Shown one piece after another: positions 8,148-18,277 of a DNA stretch of 64,000 nucleotides. Source of the DNA: Mycolicibacterium goodii (GTDB taxonomy: Bacteria > Actinomycetota > Actinomycetes > Mycobacteriales > Mycobacteriaceae); assembly GCF_001187505.1 (NCBI RefSeq), contig NZ_CP012150.1, forward strand, positions 5,490,048 through 5,554,047, read 5' to 3'. Each line of letters opens with the position of its first letter. The first letter of the stretch is position 1. The notes beneath the pieces are model-generated. The model worked only from the letters and a program-made list of their open reading frames with translations. It made no database searches and was not told the DNA's origin. Both the position numbers and the translations under genes were made by a program.

Positions 8148-10607
8148 TCAGTTCGCCCGTACGAAGCCGTTCGTGCGGGCGAACTCCTCACTGGCGAACC
8201 AGATCTCGGCGACGGCCTCCTCGTAGTCCTCACTGTCGGGTGCCCAATACATGCCGGTCTTCGTGTCGGCCTTGACCGGATAACCCTCCGGGGCCTGCCG
8301 CGGATCGTCCAACGGCAGGTGCAGCGCGGTGGCGCTCGGCACCGGTTCATCGAGTTCGATGGCCGCGTGACGCCCGCTCGGCGGATCACTGCGCAGGTCC
8401 GCGGGCGTCACCACGCGTGTCGGTGCGGTGTCGACGTCGTCGGGATTTTGCTGCTGTTCGAACGCCGGTCGGTTGAACCCAGCCGTGACCGGCACCGGCC
8501 CGGCGAACGCGCCTGCCGCAGCCGCGACCCCGGCGCCCGCGTCACCGGGCGCCGCGTTCTCGCGGGCCGCGTCGAAGTCGTCCTCGAAATCGTCCTCGAA
8601 ATCGGCGTCGGTGTCGGTGTCGTCGTCGGTGTCCTCGAGATCGTCCTCGTAGTCGTCTTCGAGGTCGTCCGCCAGGTCGGCCTCGACGTCGGCCCGGTCG
8701 CCCTCATCGCCTTCGCTGTCGAACTCGTCGTCGTCGTCGAACTCGTCGTCGTCGATCTCATCGCGTTCGTACGCCGCGTCCACGTGGTCCCGGTCCTCGA
8801 AGTCGCGGTCGGGCGCGGGAGCCGGTGCTGCCGAGTCCTCGGGCTGATCGTCCTCATCGCCGGCGGGCCGGGCGCCGGGTGCAGCCCAATGGCTGATCGG
8901 CATCGAGACGTCGGTCGGGCCGTCGAAAGGCGATGCGACCGACTCGTTCCCGTGATCGGTGCCGGCGAACCGCGACGTCACAGCATCGTCGGCACCGTGC
9001 GCATACGGATCGGGCGCACCCGGCGTGACCGTGGGCGCCTCCTGGCGGTAACGCTCGGCGTCGAAGCGGCCTTCGCGGTAATCGTCCTGCGACCCATAAT
9101 CATCCCGGCGCTCGTCGGGGCCCGCGTAGTCGTCGTAACGATCGTCGGTGTAGTGGTCGTCGCCATGATCGCCATAGTGGTCATCGTCGTAGTGGTCGTC
9201 GTAGTGGTCCCCGTCGAACGGCTCGTGGTCGAATCCGTCGCCGCGGTTACGACGCCGGTGCCACAACGCCGCACCGACCACCAGCCCGGCGAGCACGAGC
9301 ACCGGGATCAGCGCGACCAGCCACCACCAGCTCCAGTGCCACGAGAACGGCTTGGAGTCCTCTTGCGGCTGCTGCGGAGCGGCAGGCGCAGGCGTCTGCG
9401 CCAGTCCAGGGATCTCCAGCCCCTCGAGGTCGGATGCGAGGTTCGCCGGCTCGGTGGTGAAGGTGTTGTCCGAGCGGTCCCATGAGATGGCGCCACCGCT
9501 GAACTTCTGGGTGATGACGTTGCCGTCCTCGGTCTGGTCGGCCGTCGGCGCGCCGAGCGTTCCAGCCGCCCCGCCCAGCTTCTCCCACGCCGCGTTCATC
9601 GCGCCGCGTACGATCACGGCGCCGTAGTCGGGCGTCCAGAAGATCACGGGCTTGTCGGGTGCGGCGAACGTGGCGATGCGACTGTTCGGCCCGAGCCCGC
9701 CGTCGGCCTCGCTGCTCGTCGGGAAGCCGAGGTCGCCCTGCGGCCCGCCCACGCTCTCGTACTTCTCCAGGATCTGGCCGCTGACCACGTTGGCCCCGGT
9801 CTCGGGGCTGAAGAAAATCTTGCCGCCCTCGAAGTTCTGGCCGAGGCCGCCCGCATCGCCGATCTTGTACACATCGCCGTCCTTGGCGCCCAACGGTCCC
9901 ATCGGGCCGCCGGCCGCACGGCGCGCAGCGGCGATCGCCGAGACCGGATCGTCCGGGATCTGCAAACCGGTCAGCTGGTCGGCGAGTTCGGGCGGAACAG
10001 TGGTGAAGGCCTTGGTCTTCCGGTTCCACGACAGCTCGCCGCCGGTGAACTTCTGGCGCACCACGTCGCCGTCGTAGCTCTCGTCGTCTGACGGCACACC
10101 CAGCACACCTGCCGAACCGCCGAGCTTGTCCCATGCGGCGTTGATGGCGCCACGCACCACGCGGGCCCCGGTGGCGGGCGTCCAGAAGATCACCGGGTTG
10201 TCGGGGGCGCTGAACGTCGAGTTCCGGCTGTCCGGGGCGCGGCCGGCACCTTCGTCGATGGTGGGGAATCCGAGGTCGCTGTCGGCGGGGCCGCCCAGCG
10301 CCTCGTACTTCTCCAGGATCGCGCCCTGGACGTAGTGCGCACCGGTGTCGGGCGTGAAGAACATCTTGCCGCCGGTGAAGTTCTGGCCGAATCCCGAGCC
10401 GATCGGGTAGACACCGCCCTGGCGCGGGCCCAGTGCGCCACCGTCGCCGCCGCTGACCTCCCACGCGGAGTTGATCGCGGCGTCTGCGTCGGATTCCGGC
10501 GTCGCGGACGCGACCGCCGGTACCAACAGCCCCGCGAGGGCCACTGCAAGCAGGCCGATCGTCAGCCGCCGAACAGCGGTGTTCAGCTTCGCTCCCGGCC
10601 TCGTCAT
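8148..10607 (-). CDS. LGFP-repeat envelope protein with a long acidic cytoplasmic tail
   Basis: An 819-residue membrane protein. A signal sequence (residues about 12-36, ending AVASA) leads into an extracellular part with repeated LGFP-type units such as SDLGFPTIDEG, GVLGVPSDDE and GDLGFPTSSEA up to about residue 400. One transmembrane helix follows (WWWLVALIPVLVLAGLVV). The rest is a disordered tail very rich in Asp, Glu, Tyr and His (DDHYDD-type repeats). LGFP repeats are thought to bind cell-wall arabinogalactan or peptidoglycan in mycolata. It occupies the place of M. tuberculosis Rv2721c. Start ATG 10607 begins the signal peptide. Confidence 0.82.
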   Translation of the reverse strand: MTRPGAKLNTAVRRLTIGLLAVALAGLLVPAVASATPESDADAAINSAWEVSGGDGGALGPRQGGVYPIGSGFGQNFTGGKMFFTPDTGAHYVQGAILEKYEALGGPADSDLGFPTIDEGAGRAPDSRNSTFSAPDNPVIFWTPATGARVVRGAINAAWDKLGGSAGVLGVPSDDESYDGDVVRQKFTGGELSWNRKTKAFTTVPPELADQLTGLQIPDDPVSAIAAARRAAGGPMGPLGAKDGDVYKIGDAGGLGQNFEGGKIFFSPETGANVVSGQILEKYESVGGPQGDLGFPTSSEADGGLGPNSRIATFAAPDKPVIFWTPDYGAVIVRGAMNAAWEKLGGAAGTLGAPTADQTEDGNVITQKFSGGAISWDRSDNTFTTEPANLASDLEGLEIPGLAQTPAPAAPQQPQEDSKPFSWHWSWWWLVALIPVLVLAGLVVGAALWHRRRNRGDGFDHEPFDGDHYDDHYDDDHYGDHGDDHYTDDRYDDYAGPDERRDDYGSQDDYREGRFDAERYRQEAPTVTPGAPDPYAHGADDAVTSRFAGTDHGNESVASPFDGPTDVSMPISHWAAPGARPAGDEDDQPEDSAAPAPAPDRDFEDRDHVDAAYERDEIDDDEFDDDDEFDSEGDEGDRADVEADLADDLEDDYEDDLEDTDDDTDTDADFEDDFEDDFDAARENAAPGDAGAGVAAAAGAFAGPVPVTAGFNRPAFEQQQNPDDVDTAPTRVVTPADLRSDPPSGRHAAIELDEPVPSATALHLPLDDPRQAPEGYPVKADTKTGMYWAPDSEDYEEAVAEIWFASEEFARTNGFVRAN

Positions 10608-10898
10608 GCACCCTCCCGCTAGCTCGGCAAAGCTGCCCCGAATCTATCTCGCCGACAACTCTGCGTCAGCAGGCTCCGATTACCAAGGACCATCGCCGAT
10701 CTTGACCAAAAAACTCGGACAAACTCGGTGTAATACTTCCGAAAATCCGCTGCAGAGGGAAATCCGCGCAGACAGCAGTCCAGTTTCGGCGTTGCGCCGC
10801 GCTTCGTCCGCAGCACACCCGGGCACGCTGCGCGGCGTCCGAACGCGCACGTCACGGCGGGCGCGCGAGGGTCGAGGGCCGACCGTAAACTCTCGGGT
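10608..10898. other. Intergenic region between divergent LGFP and bisC genes
   Basis: A 291-base region, poorer in G+C than its surroundings, which must hold promoters for both genes. It contains a direct repeat of AAACTCGG (about 10710-10727) and A-rich stretches, but I see no clear -10/-35 pair, operator or small gene. Confidence 0.4.
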
Positions 10899-13190
10899 AT
10901 GCCGCACTCCCCCACCAGCCTCACGCATTGGGGGGTTTTCTCCGCTGAGATCGTCGACGGCGACATCGCGGCCGTGAACCCACCCCCCGACGACGCGGAT
11001 CCCTCACCGCTTCTGGGCAACATGCCCGGTTCGATCCGGCACCGCTCGCGTATCACGGGTCCGGCGGTGCGACGCGGCTGGCTGCGGGACGGGCCGGGGC
11101 CGAGCACCGAGCGCGGCGCCGACGAGTTCGTCGCGGTGTCCTCAGACGAGCTGGTCGAACTGCTCGCCACCGAACTGCGCCGTGTGGTCGACACGTACGG
11201 CAACGAGGCGATCTACGGCGGTTCCTACGGGTGGTCCAGCGCCGGTCGGTTCCACCACGCCCAGAGCCAGGTGCACCGCTTCCTGAAGATGCTTGGCGGC
11301 TACACGTTTTCGCGGCACTCCTACAGTCTGGGCGCCACCGGGGCGATAATGCCGCGGGTGGTCGGGACGCACGACGACCTGTTCAAGCGCTCGACCCAGT
11401 GGGATGTCATCGTCGAACACACCGATCTGATGGTGTGTTTCGGCGGGATGCCATTGAAGAACACCGGCATCAACGACGGCGGCACCACCGCGCATCCGAT
11501 GCGCAACGCGCTACAGCGTTTTCGAAGCCGCGGTGGGCGGATCGCGTCCTTCAGCCCGCTGCGCGACGACATCGACGGCGACTGCGATTGGTTGCCGTTG
11601 CGTCCCGGCACCGATGTCGCGGTGATGCTCGGCCTGGCGTACGTGCTCGCCACCGACGGTCTGGCCGACCGGGACTTCCTCGACACCTACTGCACGGGCT
11701 ACGAACGTTTCGAGCGCTATCTGCTCGGCCACGACGACGGTGTCCCGAAGTCGCCCGAATGGGCGGCACACATCAGCGGTTTGAGCGCCGACACCCTTAT
11801 CGCGCTGGCGCACCGCATGGCCGCCAAGCGCACCATCGTCACGGTGAGCTGGTCGCTTCAGCGCACTCGCCACGGTGAGCAGGCACCGTGGATGGGTGTC
11901 ACGCTGGCCGCGATGCTCGGCCAGATCGGGCTGCCCGGAGGGGGTTTCGGTCACGGCTACGGCTCGATGAACGAACCCGGGCTCGCACCGCTGCGCTGCC
12001 GCCTGCCGTCGCTGCCGCAGGGCCCCAACCCGGTGCGGACGTTCATCCCGGTGGCCGCCGTCACCGATATGCTGCTGCATCCCGGTGAGCCGTTCGACTA
12101 CAACGGTTTACGGCTCACCTACCCCGACATCAAATGCGTGTACTGGGCGGGCGGCAACCCGTTCCACCACCACCAGAACATCCCGCGGCTGCGCCGCGCG
12201 CTGGCCCGCGTGGACACCATCGTGGTGCACGACCCGTACTGGACGGCGATGGCCAAGCACGCCGACATCGTCGTCCCCTCGACGACATCGTTCGAACGCA
12301 ACGACTTCTCGGGCTCCAAGAACGATCCGCTGCTGGTGGCCATGCCGAAGCTGGCCGAACCGTACGCCGACTCCCGCGACGACTACACGACATTTTCGGC
12401 GCTCGCCGAGCGGCTGGGCTTCGGCGAGCAGTTCACCGAGGGCCGCTCGGCCTGGGAATGGCTTGTGCACCTGTACGAGAAATGGGCAGCGGGCCTGGAT
12501 TTCGATGTCCCGACGTTCGACGAGTTCTGGGCGAGGGGACATGTGGGTTTGCCCACCGACACCGGTCTGACACTGTTCGAGGACTTCCGCGCGGACCCGG
12601 ATGCGCATCCGCTCGGCACCCCGAGCGGGCGCATCGAGATCTTTTCGCAGGACATCGCCGGCTTCGGCTACGACGACTGTGCGGGCCACCCCCGCTGGTA
12701 CGAGCCGGCCGAATGGCTCGGCGGTGAGCGGGCCAGGCGGTATCCGTTGCACCTGTTGGCCAATCAGCCCGCGAGCCGGCTGCACAGCCAGCTCGACGGC
12801 GGGGCGACCAGTCAGGCAACGAAAGTCCAAGGGCGCGAGCCGGTCCGCATGCACCCGGCGGACGCCGAGGCCCGCGGCCTGGCCGACGGCGACGTGGTGC
12901 GGGTGTTCAACGACCGCGGCGCATGCCTGGCCGGAGTGGTGCTCGACGACGGCATGCTGCCCCGCGTGGTGCAGCTCTCGACCGGTGCGTGGTACGACCC
13001 GGCCGATCCCGCCGACCCGGATTCTTTGTGTTTGCACGGAAATCCGAACGTGCTGACCGACGACGTCGGCACGTCATCTCTGGCCAGGGGCTGCACCGGC
13101 GCGCACGTACTCGTCGAGATCGAGAAGTTCGTCGGACCCGTCCCGCCGGTCCGGGCACACGAGCCGCCGGTGATCCGCACGTTGCGCTGA
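10899..13190 (+). CDS. bisC: Molybdopterin-dependent reductase, BisC/DMSO-reductase type
   Basis: A 763-residue molybdenum enzyme of the DMSO reductase family. It lacks the N-terminal Cys cluster of Fe-S-containing members, as in biotin sulfoxide reductase and TMAO/DMSO reductases. The likely molybdenum ligand is a Ser in YGWSSAGRFHHAQ. The C-terminal molybdopterin dinucleotide-binding domain includes HLLANQPASRLHSQLD. There is no Tat signal, so it should be cytoplasmic, like BisC, which reduces biotin or methionine sulfoxide. The exact substrate is inferred. It starts at an ATG within a Pro-rich leader with no strong ribosome binding site. Confidence 0.85.
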   Translation: MPHSPTSLTHWGVFSAEIVDGDIAAVNPPPDDADPSPLLGNMPGSIRHRSRITGPAVRRGWLRDGPGPSTERGADEFVAVSSDELVELLATELRRVVDTYGNEAIYGGSYGWSSAGRFHHAQSQVHRFLKMLGGYTFSRHSYSLGATGAIMPRVVGTHDDLFKRSTQWDVIVEHTDLMVCFGGMPLKNTGINDGGTTAHPMRNALQRFRSRGGRIASFSPLRDDIDGDCDWLPLRPGTDVAVMLGLAYVLATDGLADRDFLDTYCTGYERFERYLLGHDDGVPKSPEWAAHISGLSADTLIALAHRMAAKRTIVTVSWSLQRTRHGEQAPWMGVTLAAMLGQIGLPGGGFGHGYGSMNEPGLAPLRCRLPSLPQGPNPVRTFIPVAAVTDMLLHPGEPFDYNGLRLTYPDIKCVYWAGGNPFHHHQNIPRLRRALARVDTIVVHDPYWTAMAKHADIVVPSTTSFERNDFSGSKNDPLLVAMPKLAEPYADSRDDYTTFSALAERLGFGEQFTEGRSAWEWLVHLYEKWAAGLDFDVPTFDEFWARGHVGLPTDTGLTLFEDFRADPDAHPLGTPSGRIEIFSQDIAGFGYDDCAGHPRWYEPAEWLGGERARRYPLHLLANQPASRLHSQLDGGATSQATKVQGREPVRMHPADAEARGLADGDVVRVFNDRGACLAGVVLDDGMLPRVVQLSTGAWYDPADPADPDSLCLHGNPNVLTDDVGTSSLARGCTGAHVLVEIEKFVGPVPPVRAHEPPVIRTLR

Positions 13191-13275
13191 CGGCGATTTT
13201 CCGCATTTTCACGTGACCATCGCCCGCCGGTGCGAAGATTCCTTTTGCTGACTCGGCAGAAGGAGATACGGGCCG

Positions 13276-15021
13276 ATGGGTATCAACACGCGTTCCATTC
13301 CTCGGACCATCCTGGTCACTGTGGTGGTGCTGATCGGCACCGTCGCCCTCGCGTTCGCCTCGACGATCTCGTCGGCCGTGCGCCTGGTGGTGACGTATGC
13401 GTTGGTCGTCCCCGGCACCGGCACCCCCAATCCGGCTGTGGTGCAGAACTACATGGAAAACGCGGTCAACCACTACCTCGTGCCCGGCGGGGACTGCGTC
13501 GACGGATGCGAACCTCCCATCGCGGTTCCCTACATCGCGCAGTTCTGGCCGATACCGCTGCCCGGGTGGGGCGGACTCGAGGGCGCCAAGTGGAACGTGT
13601 CGGTGGCCAGCGGGGTCACCAGCCTGACCACCACGTACAACAACCTGTTGGTGGACCCGGATTTCACCGACGACGACCACATCGCGATCTTCGGCTACTC
13701 GCAGGGTGCGACCGTGTCGAGCATCGTCAAGGGCAACCTCGACAACCCGGCCAACGCCGACAACCTCAACTTCTTCTTCATCGGCAACCCGCAGCGCCCC
13801 AATGGCGGCTTCTTCGAACGACTCGCGTTCCTCGGCACGGTGCCGATCCTCGACGCGACATTCGGCAACCCGACGCCCACCGACACGTGCGAGCATTCCG
13901 ACGGCAGCCACTGCGCCACCGACTTCGCGCTGATGTACGACGGGGTCGTCGACTTCCCGGCTTATCCGCTGAACCTGTTGGCGACCGCGAACGCGCTGGC
14001 CGGGTTCTGGTACGTGCACGGCACCTACCTGGCACCCGACGACGACGAACCCCCGACCGCCACGCCGTACGGCTACACCCCGACGGAGATCCAGGATGCG
14101 ATCGCCGCGGCGAATGCGCCAAACGGGTGCACCGCGGCCAATCACTGCCAGCGCCACGGCGACACGATCTACGTGACCCTGCCGGCCAGGACACTGCCCA
14201 TCATGCAGCCGCTGCTCGATTTCGCCGCGGCGACGGGTACCTCGGCGCTGATCGTCCCGCTCGTCGACCTGATCTCCCCGCTCACCCAAACCCTGATCGA
14301 AACCGGTTACGACCGGACCGATTACGGCAGGCCGACACCCGCGGGGCTGATCCCCCGCATCGACCCGGTGAAGCTGATCCGCGATCTGATCAACGACATC
14401 CCGGAGGGCATCAACGCCGCGCTGACCCCGGGCCTGACACCGCTACCCGGGTCGACCACCGTCACGGTCCAGGCTCCTGCCACACAGCAGCGCAGTGACA
14501 CCGAGAACCGGATCCAAGCCGGCGACGCCGACCAGAACGACGTGCTCGCCACCGGCGTCACCGACACCGACGTCGTCGACAACGGAGTGATCGACGACGT
14601 CGTGACCGACAACGGCATGACCGACGAGGGCACCGTGGAAACCGTCACCGACGAGACCGGGGCGACACCTGAAGCGACGACCGAGGAGACCGCCGGCGTC
14701 GTCGCAGCCGAGGCGACACCGGGCGACACCGAACCGGTAATCGAGAACCCGAAGGCGGACCCCAAGCCGCTCATCCGCATCAGCCCGGTCGCCAAGCCGG
14801 GCGAGGAACTGACGACCGAGAACACCACGCCCAAAGCGGACCGGCCGTCGCTGCGCAAAGCCCTTGGCATCAAGGGCAATCCGGTCCGCGATTTCGTGAA
14901 GTCGGTGAGCAAGGCGCTCGGCATCAAGAGCCCGGCCAAAGCCGGCGCCACCCCGAAGACCACCGACGCCAAGGACGCCGGGGACAGCAAGGCGGCGTCG
15001 GATACCAAGGACGCCGCCTGA
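13276..15021 (+). CDS. PE-PPE domain serine esterase, exported, with long low-complexity tail
   Basis: A 581-residue protein. The N-terminal hydrophobic segment (about 8-37) is a signal or anchor. The PE-PPE domain (about 40-260), an alpha/beta-hydrolase fold related to cutinases, has the nucleophile motif GYSQGA with Ser near 144. Cys pairs (GDCVDGCE, NGCTAANHC) suggest disulfides outside the membrane. Residues about 400-581 are rich in Thr, Asp, Glu, Lys and Ala and probably disordered. Related mycobacterial proteins have esterase activity on short acyl chains. ATG 13276 follows a strong AGAAGGAGATA site. No PE or PPE N-terminal domain is present. Confidence 0.82.
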   Translation: MGINTRSIPRTILVTVVVLIGTVALAFASTISSAVRLVVTYALVVPGTGTPNPAVVQNYMENAVNHYLVPGGDCVDGCEPPIAVPYIAQFWPIPLPGWGGLEGAKWNVSVASGVTSLTTTYNNLLVDPDFTDDDHIAIFGYSQGATVSSIVKGNLDNPANADNLNFFFIGNPQRPNGGFFERLAFLGTVPILDATFGNPTPTDTCEHSDGSHCATDFALMYDGVVDFPAYPLNLLATANALAGFWYVHGTYLAPDDDEPPTATPYGYTPTEIQDAIAAANAPNGCTAANHCQRHGDTIYVTLPARTLPIMQPLLDFAAATGTSALIVPLVDLISPLTQTLIETGYDRTDYGRPTPAGLIPRIDPVKLIRDLINDIPEGINAALTPGLTPLPGSTTVTVQAPATQQRSDTENRIQAGDADQNDVLATGVTDTDVVDNGVIDDVVTDNGMTDEGTVETVTDETGATPEATTEETAGVVAAEATPGDTEPVIENPKADPKPLIRISPVAKPGEELTTENTTPKADRPSLRKALGIKGNPVRDFVKSVSKALGIKSPAKAGATPKTTDAKDAGDSKAASDTKDAA

Positions 15022-15033
15022 GCGCCTGGCGGA

Positions 15034-16443
15034 TCAGAAGGTGGCGTATTCGCGCAGCGCCGCGGCCAGCGGTGCGGGCACCCGCGCCTTGATGCGGGTG
15101 CCCGCGTCGGTGTGCTCGGTCGCGTCGACGCGGCCGTCGGCGTGCAGCCGGGCGACGAGATCACCGCGCTCGTAGGGAATGGTGACGTCGACGGTGGCGT
15201 CGGTGGATTCGACCAACTCCCCCATGCGGGAACGCAGTTTGCCGAGCCCGTCACCGGTGCGTGCCGAGACGAACACCGCGTCGGGCAGCGCGCGTCGCAG
15301 TTGCGCCAGCCCCACCCCGGTGGCCGCGTCGATCTTGTTGACCACCAACAGTTCCGGCGGCGGCGCGATGTTGTACTCGGCGACGACCTCGTTGATCACG
15401 GTGTGCACCGCATTGATCTGGGCCAGCGGGTTGACGTCGGATCCGTCGACCACGTGGATCAGCAGGTCGGCGTCGACCACTTCCTCCAGCGTCGACCGGA
15501 AGGCCTCCACCAACTGCGTCGGCAGATGCCGCACGAACCCGACGGTGTCGGTCAGCACGAACGGCCTGCCGTCGTCGAATTCGCCGCGGCGCGTGGTGGG
15601 TTCGAGCGTGGCGAACAACGCGTTCTCGACCAGCACACCGGCGCCGGTGAGGGCGTTGAGCAGGCTCGATTTGCCAGCGTTGGTGTAGCCGACGATCGCG
15701 ACCGAGGAGATCTCACTGCGCCGCCTGCCGCTGCGCTGGGTGTCGCGAATTTTCTTCATCTCGCGAATCTCACGGCGTAGCTTGGCCATTCGCTCGCGGA
15801 TGCGTCGGCGGTCGGTCTCGATCTTGGTCTCACCGGGACCGCGGGTACCCACACCGCCACCGGCGCCGCCTGCGCGCCCGCCGGCCTGCCGCGACATGGA
15901 TTCACCCCAGCCGCGCAGCCGCGGCAGCATGTACTCCATCTGCGCCAGGGACACCTGGGCCTTGCCCTCCCGGCTGGTGGCGTGCTGGGCGAAGATGTCG
16001 AGGATCAGCGCTGTGCGGTCGATGACCTTGACCTTGACGGCCTTCTCCAGCGCGGTGAGCTGGGCCGGTGAGAGCTCACCGTCGCAGATCACGGTGTCGG
16101 CGCCGGTGGCGAGCACCACCTCGCGCAGCTCGGCGGCCTTGCCGGAGCCGATGTAGGTCGACGGGTCGGGTTTGTCGCGGCGCTGGATGAGGCCTTCGAG
16201 CACCTCGGAGCCCGCGGTCTCGGCGAGTGCGGCCAACTCGGCCAGGCTCGCCTCGGCGTCGGCGGCGGACCCTTCGGTCCACACCCCGACCAACACCACG
16301 CGCTCCAGCCGCAGCTGGCGGTATTCGACTTCGCTGACGTCGGCGAGTTCGGTGGACAGCCCGGCGACACGGCGCAGTGAGGCGCGATCTTCGAGGGCCA
16401 GCTCACCGGTGCTGGGCGCGACGGAATTCTCTGGATAGGTCAT
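15034..16443 (-). CDS. hflX: Ribosome-associated GTPase HflX
   Basis: A 469-residue GTPase that binds the 50S subunit and rescues stalled or hibernating ribosomes; mycobacterial HflX has been linked to macrolide tolerance and hypoxia. The N-terminal HflX domain has GSGKAAEL and the glycine-rich linker about GGRAGGAGGGVGTRGPGE. The G domain has G1 GYTNAGKSS, G3 DTVGF and G4 NKID. ATG 16443 follows a GGAAG site; a longer frame from 16488 runs into dapF. dapF lies 45 bases upstream on the same strand. Confidence 0.93.
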   Translation of the reverse strand: MTYPENSVAPSTGELALEDRASLRRVAGLSTELADVSEVEYRQLRLERVVLVGVWTEGSAADAEASLAELAALAETAGSEVLEGLIQRRDKPDPSTYIGSGKAAELREVVLATGADTVICDGELSPAQLTALEKAVKVKVIDRTALILDIFAQHATSREGKAQVSLAQMEYMLPRLRGWGESMSRQAGGRAGGAGGGVGTRGPGETKIETDRRRIRERMAKLRREIREMKKIRDTQRSGRRRSEISSVAIVGYTNAGKSSLLNALTGAGVLVENALFATLEPTTRRGEFDDGRPFVLTDTVGFVRHLPTQLVEAFRSTLEEVVDADLLIHVVDGSDVNPLAQINAVHTVINEVVAEYNIAPPPELLVVNKIDAATGVGLAQLRRALPDAVFVSARTGDGLGKLRSRMGELVESTDATVDVTIPYERGDLVARLHADGRVDATEHTDAGTRIKARVPAPLAAALREYATF

Positions 16444-16488
16444 ATGTACTTCCAGGTTGGCACGGCGGACCGGTATCGCGCACCCCAA

Positions 16489-17364
16489 TTAGCCGGCAAC
16501 GGCCTGCCACCACTGTGGGTCCAGCTCACCGCGGGCCACCAGAACGGAGGGTCCGCGCAGGTAGCTGGTGGTTTCGGTGACGGTGACGGTCACCTCGCCG
16601 CCCGGGATCCGCACGCGCAGGGTGCCGGTGTCGGCGCCGTCGTGGGCCAGTGCGGCGACGGTTGCCGCGACGGTTCCGGTGCCACACGACCTGGTCTCAC
16701 CGACCCCCCGTTCGTGTACGCGCATCGACACCGCGCCGTCGGCGGCGGCCGTGAGCACCTCGACGTTGACCCCTTCGGGGAACAGCGCCTGGTCGAACGA
16801 CACGGGCGCGGCGACGTCGAGGTCAGCGAGGTCGGCGTCGCTGATGCCGACGCACGCCAGGTGCGGGTTGCCGACGTCGACGGCCAGCCCGTCGAAGCTG
16901 CGGCCACCCACGACGGCGGTTCCGCTGCCGAAGCGGTTGGCCTTGCCCATCTCGACGGTCACCTCGGCCGTTGTCGGGCGGGCCGGGTCGAATCCGTGCA
17001 GGACGACGGGGCGTGGGCCGGCCAACGAGCCGACGACGAACTCGTCGGCGCTCTCCAGGCCCGAGGCACGCAGGTAGTGGGCGAACACCCGCACGCCGTT
17101 GCCGCACATCTGCGCGATCGAGCCGTCGGCGTTGCGGTAGTCCATGTACCAGTCGCCCGCGGCGACCCCGTCGGGCAGCCGGTCTAAAACCCCCGCCGCC
17201 TGGGCCGCACCGGCCCGGGTCACGCGCAGCACGCCGTCGGCGCCGAGTCCGCGGCGCCGGTCGCACAACGCCGACACCGCCGCAGGGGTCAGCGACAGCT
17301 GCGCGTCGAGGTCGGGCAGCACCACGAAGTCGTTCTCGGTGCCGTGCCCTTTGGCGAAGATCAC
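16489..17364 (-). CDS. dapF: Diaminopimelate epimerase
   Basis: A 291-residue cytoplasmic enzyme that interconverts LL- and meso-diaminopimelate for lysine and peptidoglycan synthesis. The two catalytic cysteines are visible in MCGNGVR (first half) and SCGTGTVA (second half), and [10 protein letters not shown] near the N-terminus is typical. GTG 17364 is the start because the domain begins at [10 protein letters not shown]; there is no closer upstream start without running into miaA. It lies four bases after the miaA stop, so the pair is probably translationally coupled. Confidence 0.95.
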   Translation of the reverse strand: MIFAKGHGTENDFVVLPDLDAQLSLTPAAVSALCDRRRGLGADGVLRVTRAGAAQAAGVLDRLPDGVAAGDWYMDYRNADGSIAQMCGNGVRVFAHYLRASGLESADEFVVGSLAGPRPVVLHGFDPARPTTAEVTVEMGKANRFGSGTAVVGGRSFDGLAVDVGNPHLACVGISDADLADLDVAAPVSFDQALFPEGVNVEVLTAAADGAVSMRVHERGVGETRSCGTGTVAATVAALAHDGADTGTLRVRIPGGEVTVTVTETTSYLRGPSVLVARGELDPQWWQAVAG

Positions 17365-17368
17365 CTGT

Positions 17369-18277
17369 TCAGGATACGGCTCGCCACACCCGCATCGCCT
17401 CGTCGACCAGGCCGCCTGCCGCTCCGTCCAGCCACACCACCCGGTGGTCGCGCCGGAACCAGGACCGTTGGCGACGCACATACCGGCGGGTGCCGACGAA
17501 CGTGGGTTCACGCGCGGCCGATCCGTCACCGCCCGCGTCGAGGTCGGCGAGCACCTGCGCGTAGCCCAGCGCCCGGGCGGCGGTGACACCTTTCCGCAGC
17601 CCCCGCTCCAGCAGGTCGCGCACCTCACCCACCAGCCCGTCGGCGAACATCTTGTCGGTGCGTTGCGCCAAACGCTCATCGAGAACTGTTGTGTCCCAAT
17701 CCAATCCGATGATCGTGGTGTCCCAGCGCGGGGCTCCGATGGTGGGCGCCGACGCCGCGAAGGGCTGCCCGGTCAGTTCGACGACCTCCAGCGCGCGCAC
17801 GATGCGCCTGCCGTCGGTCGGCAGGATCGATTCCGCCGCGGCGGCGTCGACACGCGCCAGTTCGGCGTGCAGTGCCGCGACGCCGATCTCGGCCAGGCGC
17901 GCCTCGTAGCTCGCGCGCACCGCGGGATCGGTGGCGGGGAACGACCATTCGTCGAGCAGTGACTGGATGTAGAGCATCGATCCGCCGACGATGACCGGTG
18001 TCGCGCCGCGGGTGGCGATCGCCTCGACGTCGGCGGCCGCGGCCTGCTGATAGCGCGCGACGGTCGCGGTCTCGGTGACGTCGAGCACGTCGAGTTGGTG
18101 GTGCGGGATGCCGCGCCGTTCTTCGACGGTGAGTTTGGCGGTGCCGATGTCCATGCCGCGGTACTGCTGCATGGCGTCGGCGTTGACGATCTCACCGCCG
18201 ACCCGTTCGGCGAACTCCAGGGCGAGCGCGGACTTGCCGGTGCCGGTCGGTCCGATGACGGCCAGTGGGCGGCTCAC
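17369..18277 (-). CDS. miaA: tRNA dimethylallyltransferase MiaA
   Basis: A 302-residue enzyme that puts the dimethylallyl group on A37 of tRNAs reading U-starting codons; MiaB, also in this window, then adds the methylthio group. The P-loop GPTGTGKSA is at residues about 9-17, followed by [15 protein letters not shown] and the C-terminal [17 protein letters not shown] 18277 overlaps the upstream TGA in GTGA, typical of coupled genes; GTG 18286 would add three residues. dapF follows after four bases. Confidence 0.93.
   Translation of the reverse strand: MSRPLAVIGPTGTGKSALALEFAERVGGEIVNADAMQQYRGMDIGTAKLTVEERRGIPHHQLDVLDVTETATVARYQQAAAADVEAIATRGATPVIVGGSMLYIQSLLDEWSFPATDPAVRASYEARLAEIGVAALHAELARVDAAAAESILPTDGRRIVRALEVVELTGQPFAASAPTIGAPRWDTTIIGLDWDTTVLDERLAQRTDKMFADGLVGEVRDLLERGLRKGVTAARALGYAQVLADLDAGGDGSAAREPTFVGTRRYVRRQRSWFRRDHRVVWLDGAAGGLVDEAMRVWRAVS

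Noticed and set aside
8581..9210. Microsatellite or CRISPR-like repeats in the LGFP gene
   Set aside because: The repeated triplets encode the Asp/Glu/Tyr/His-rich tail in one frame; there are no constant repeats with unique spacers.
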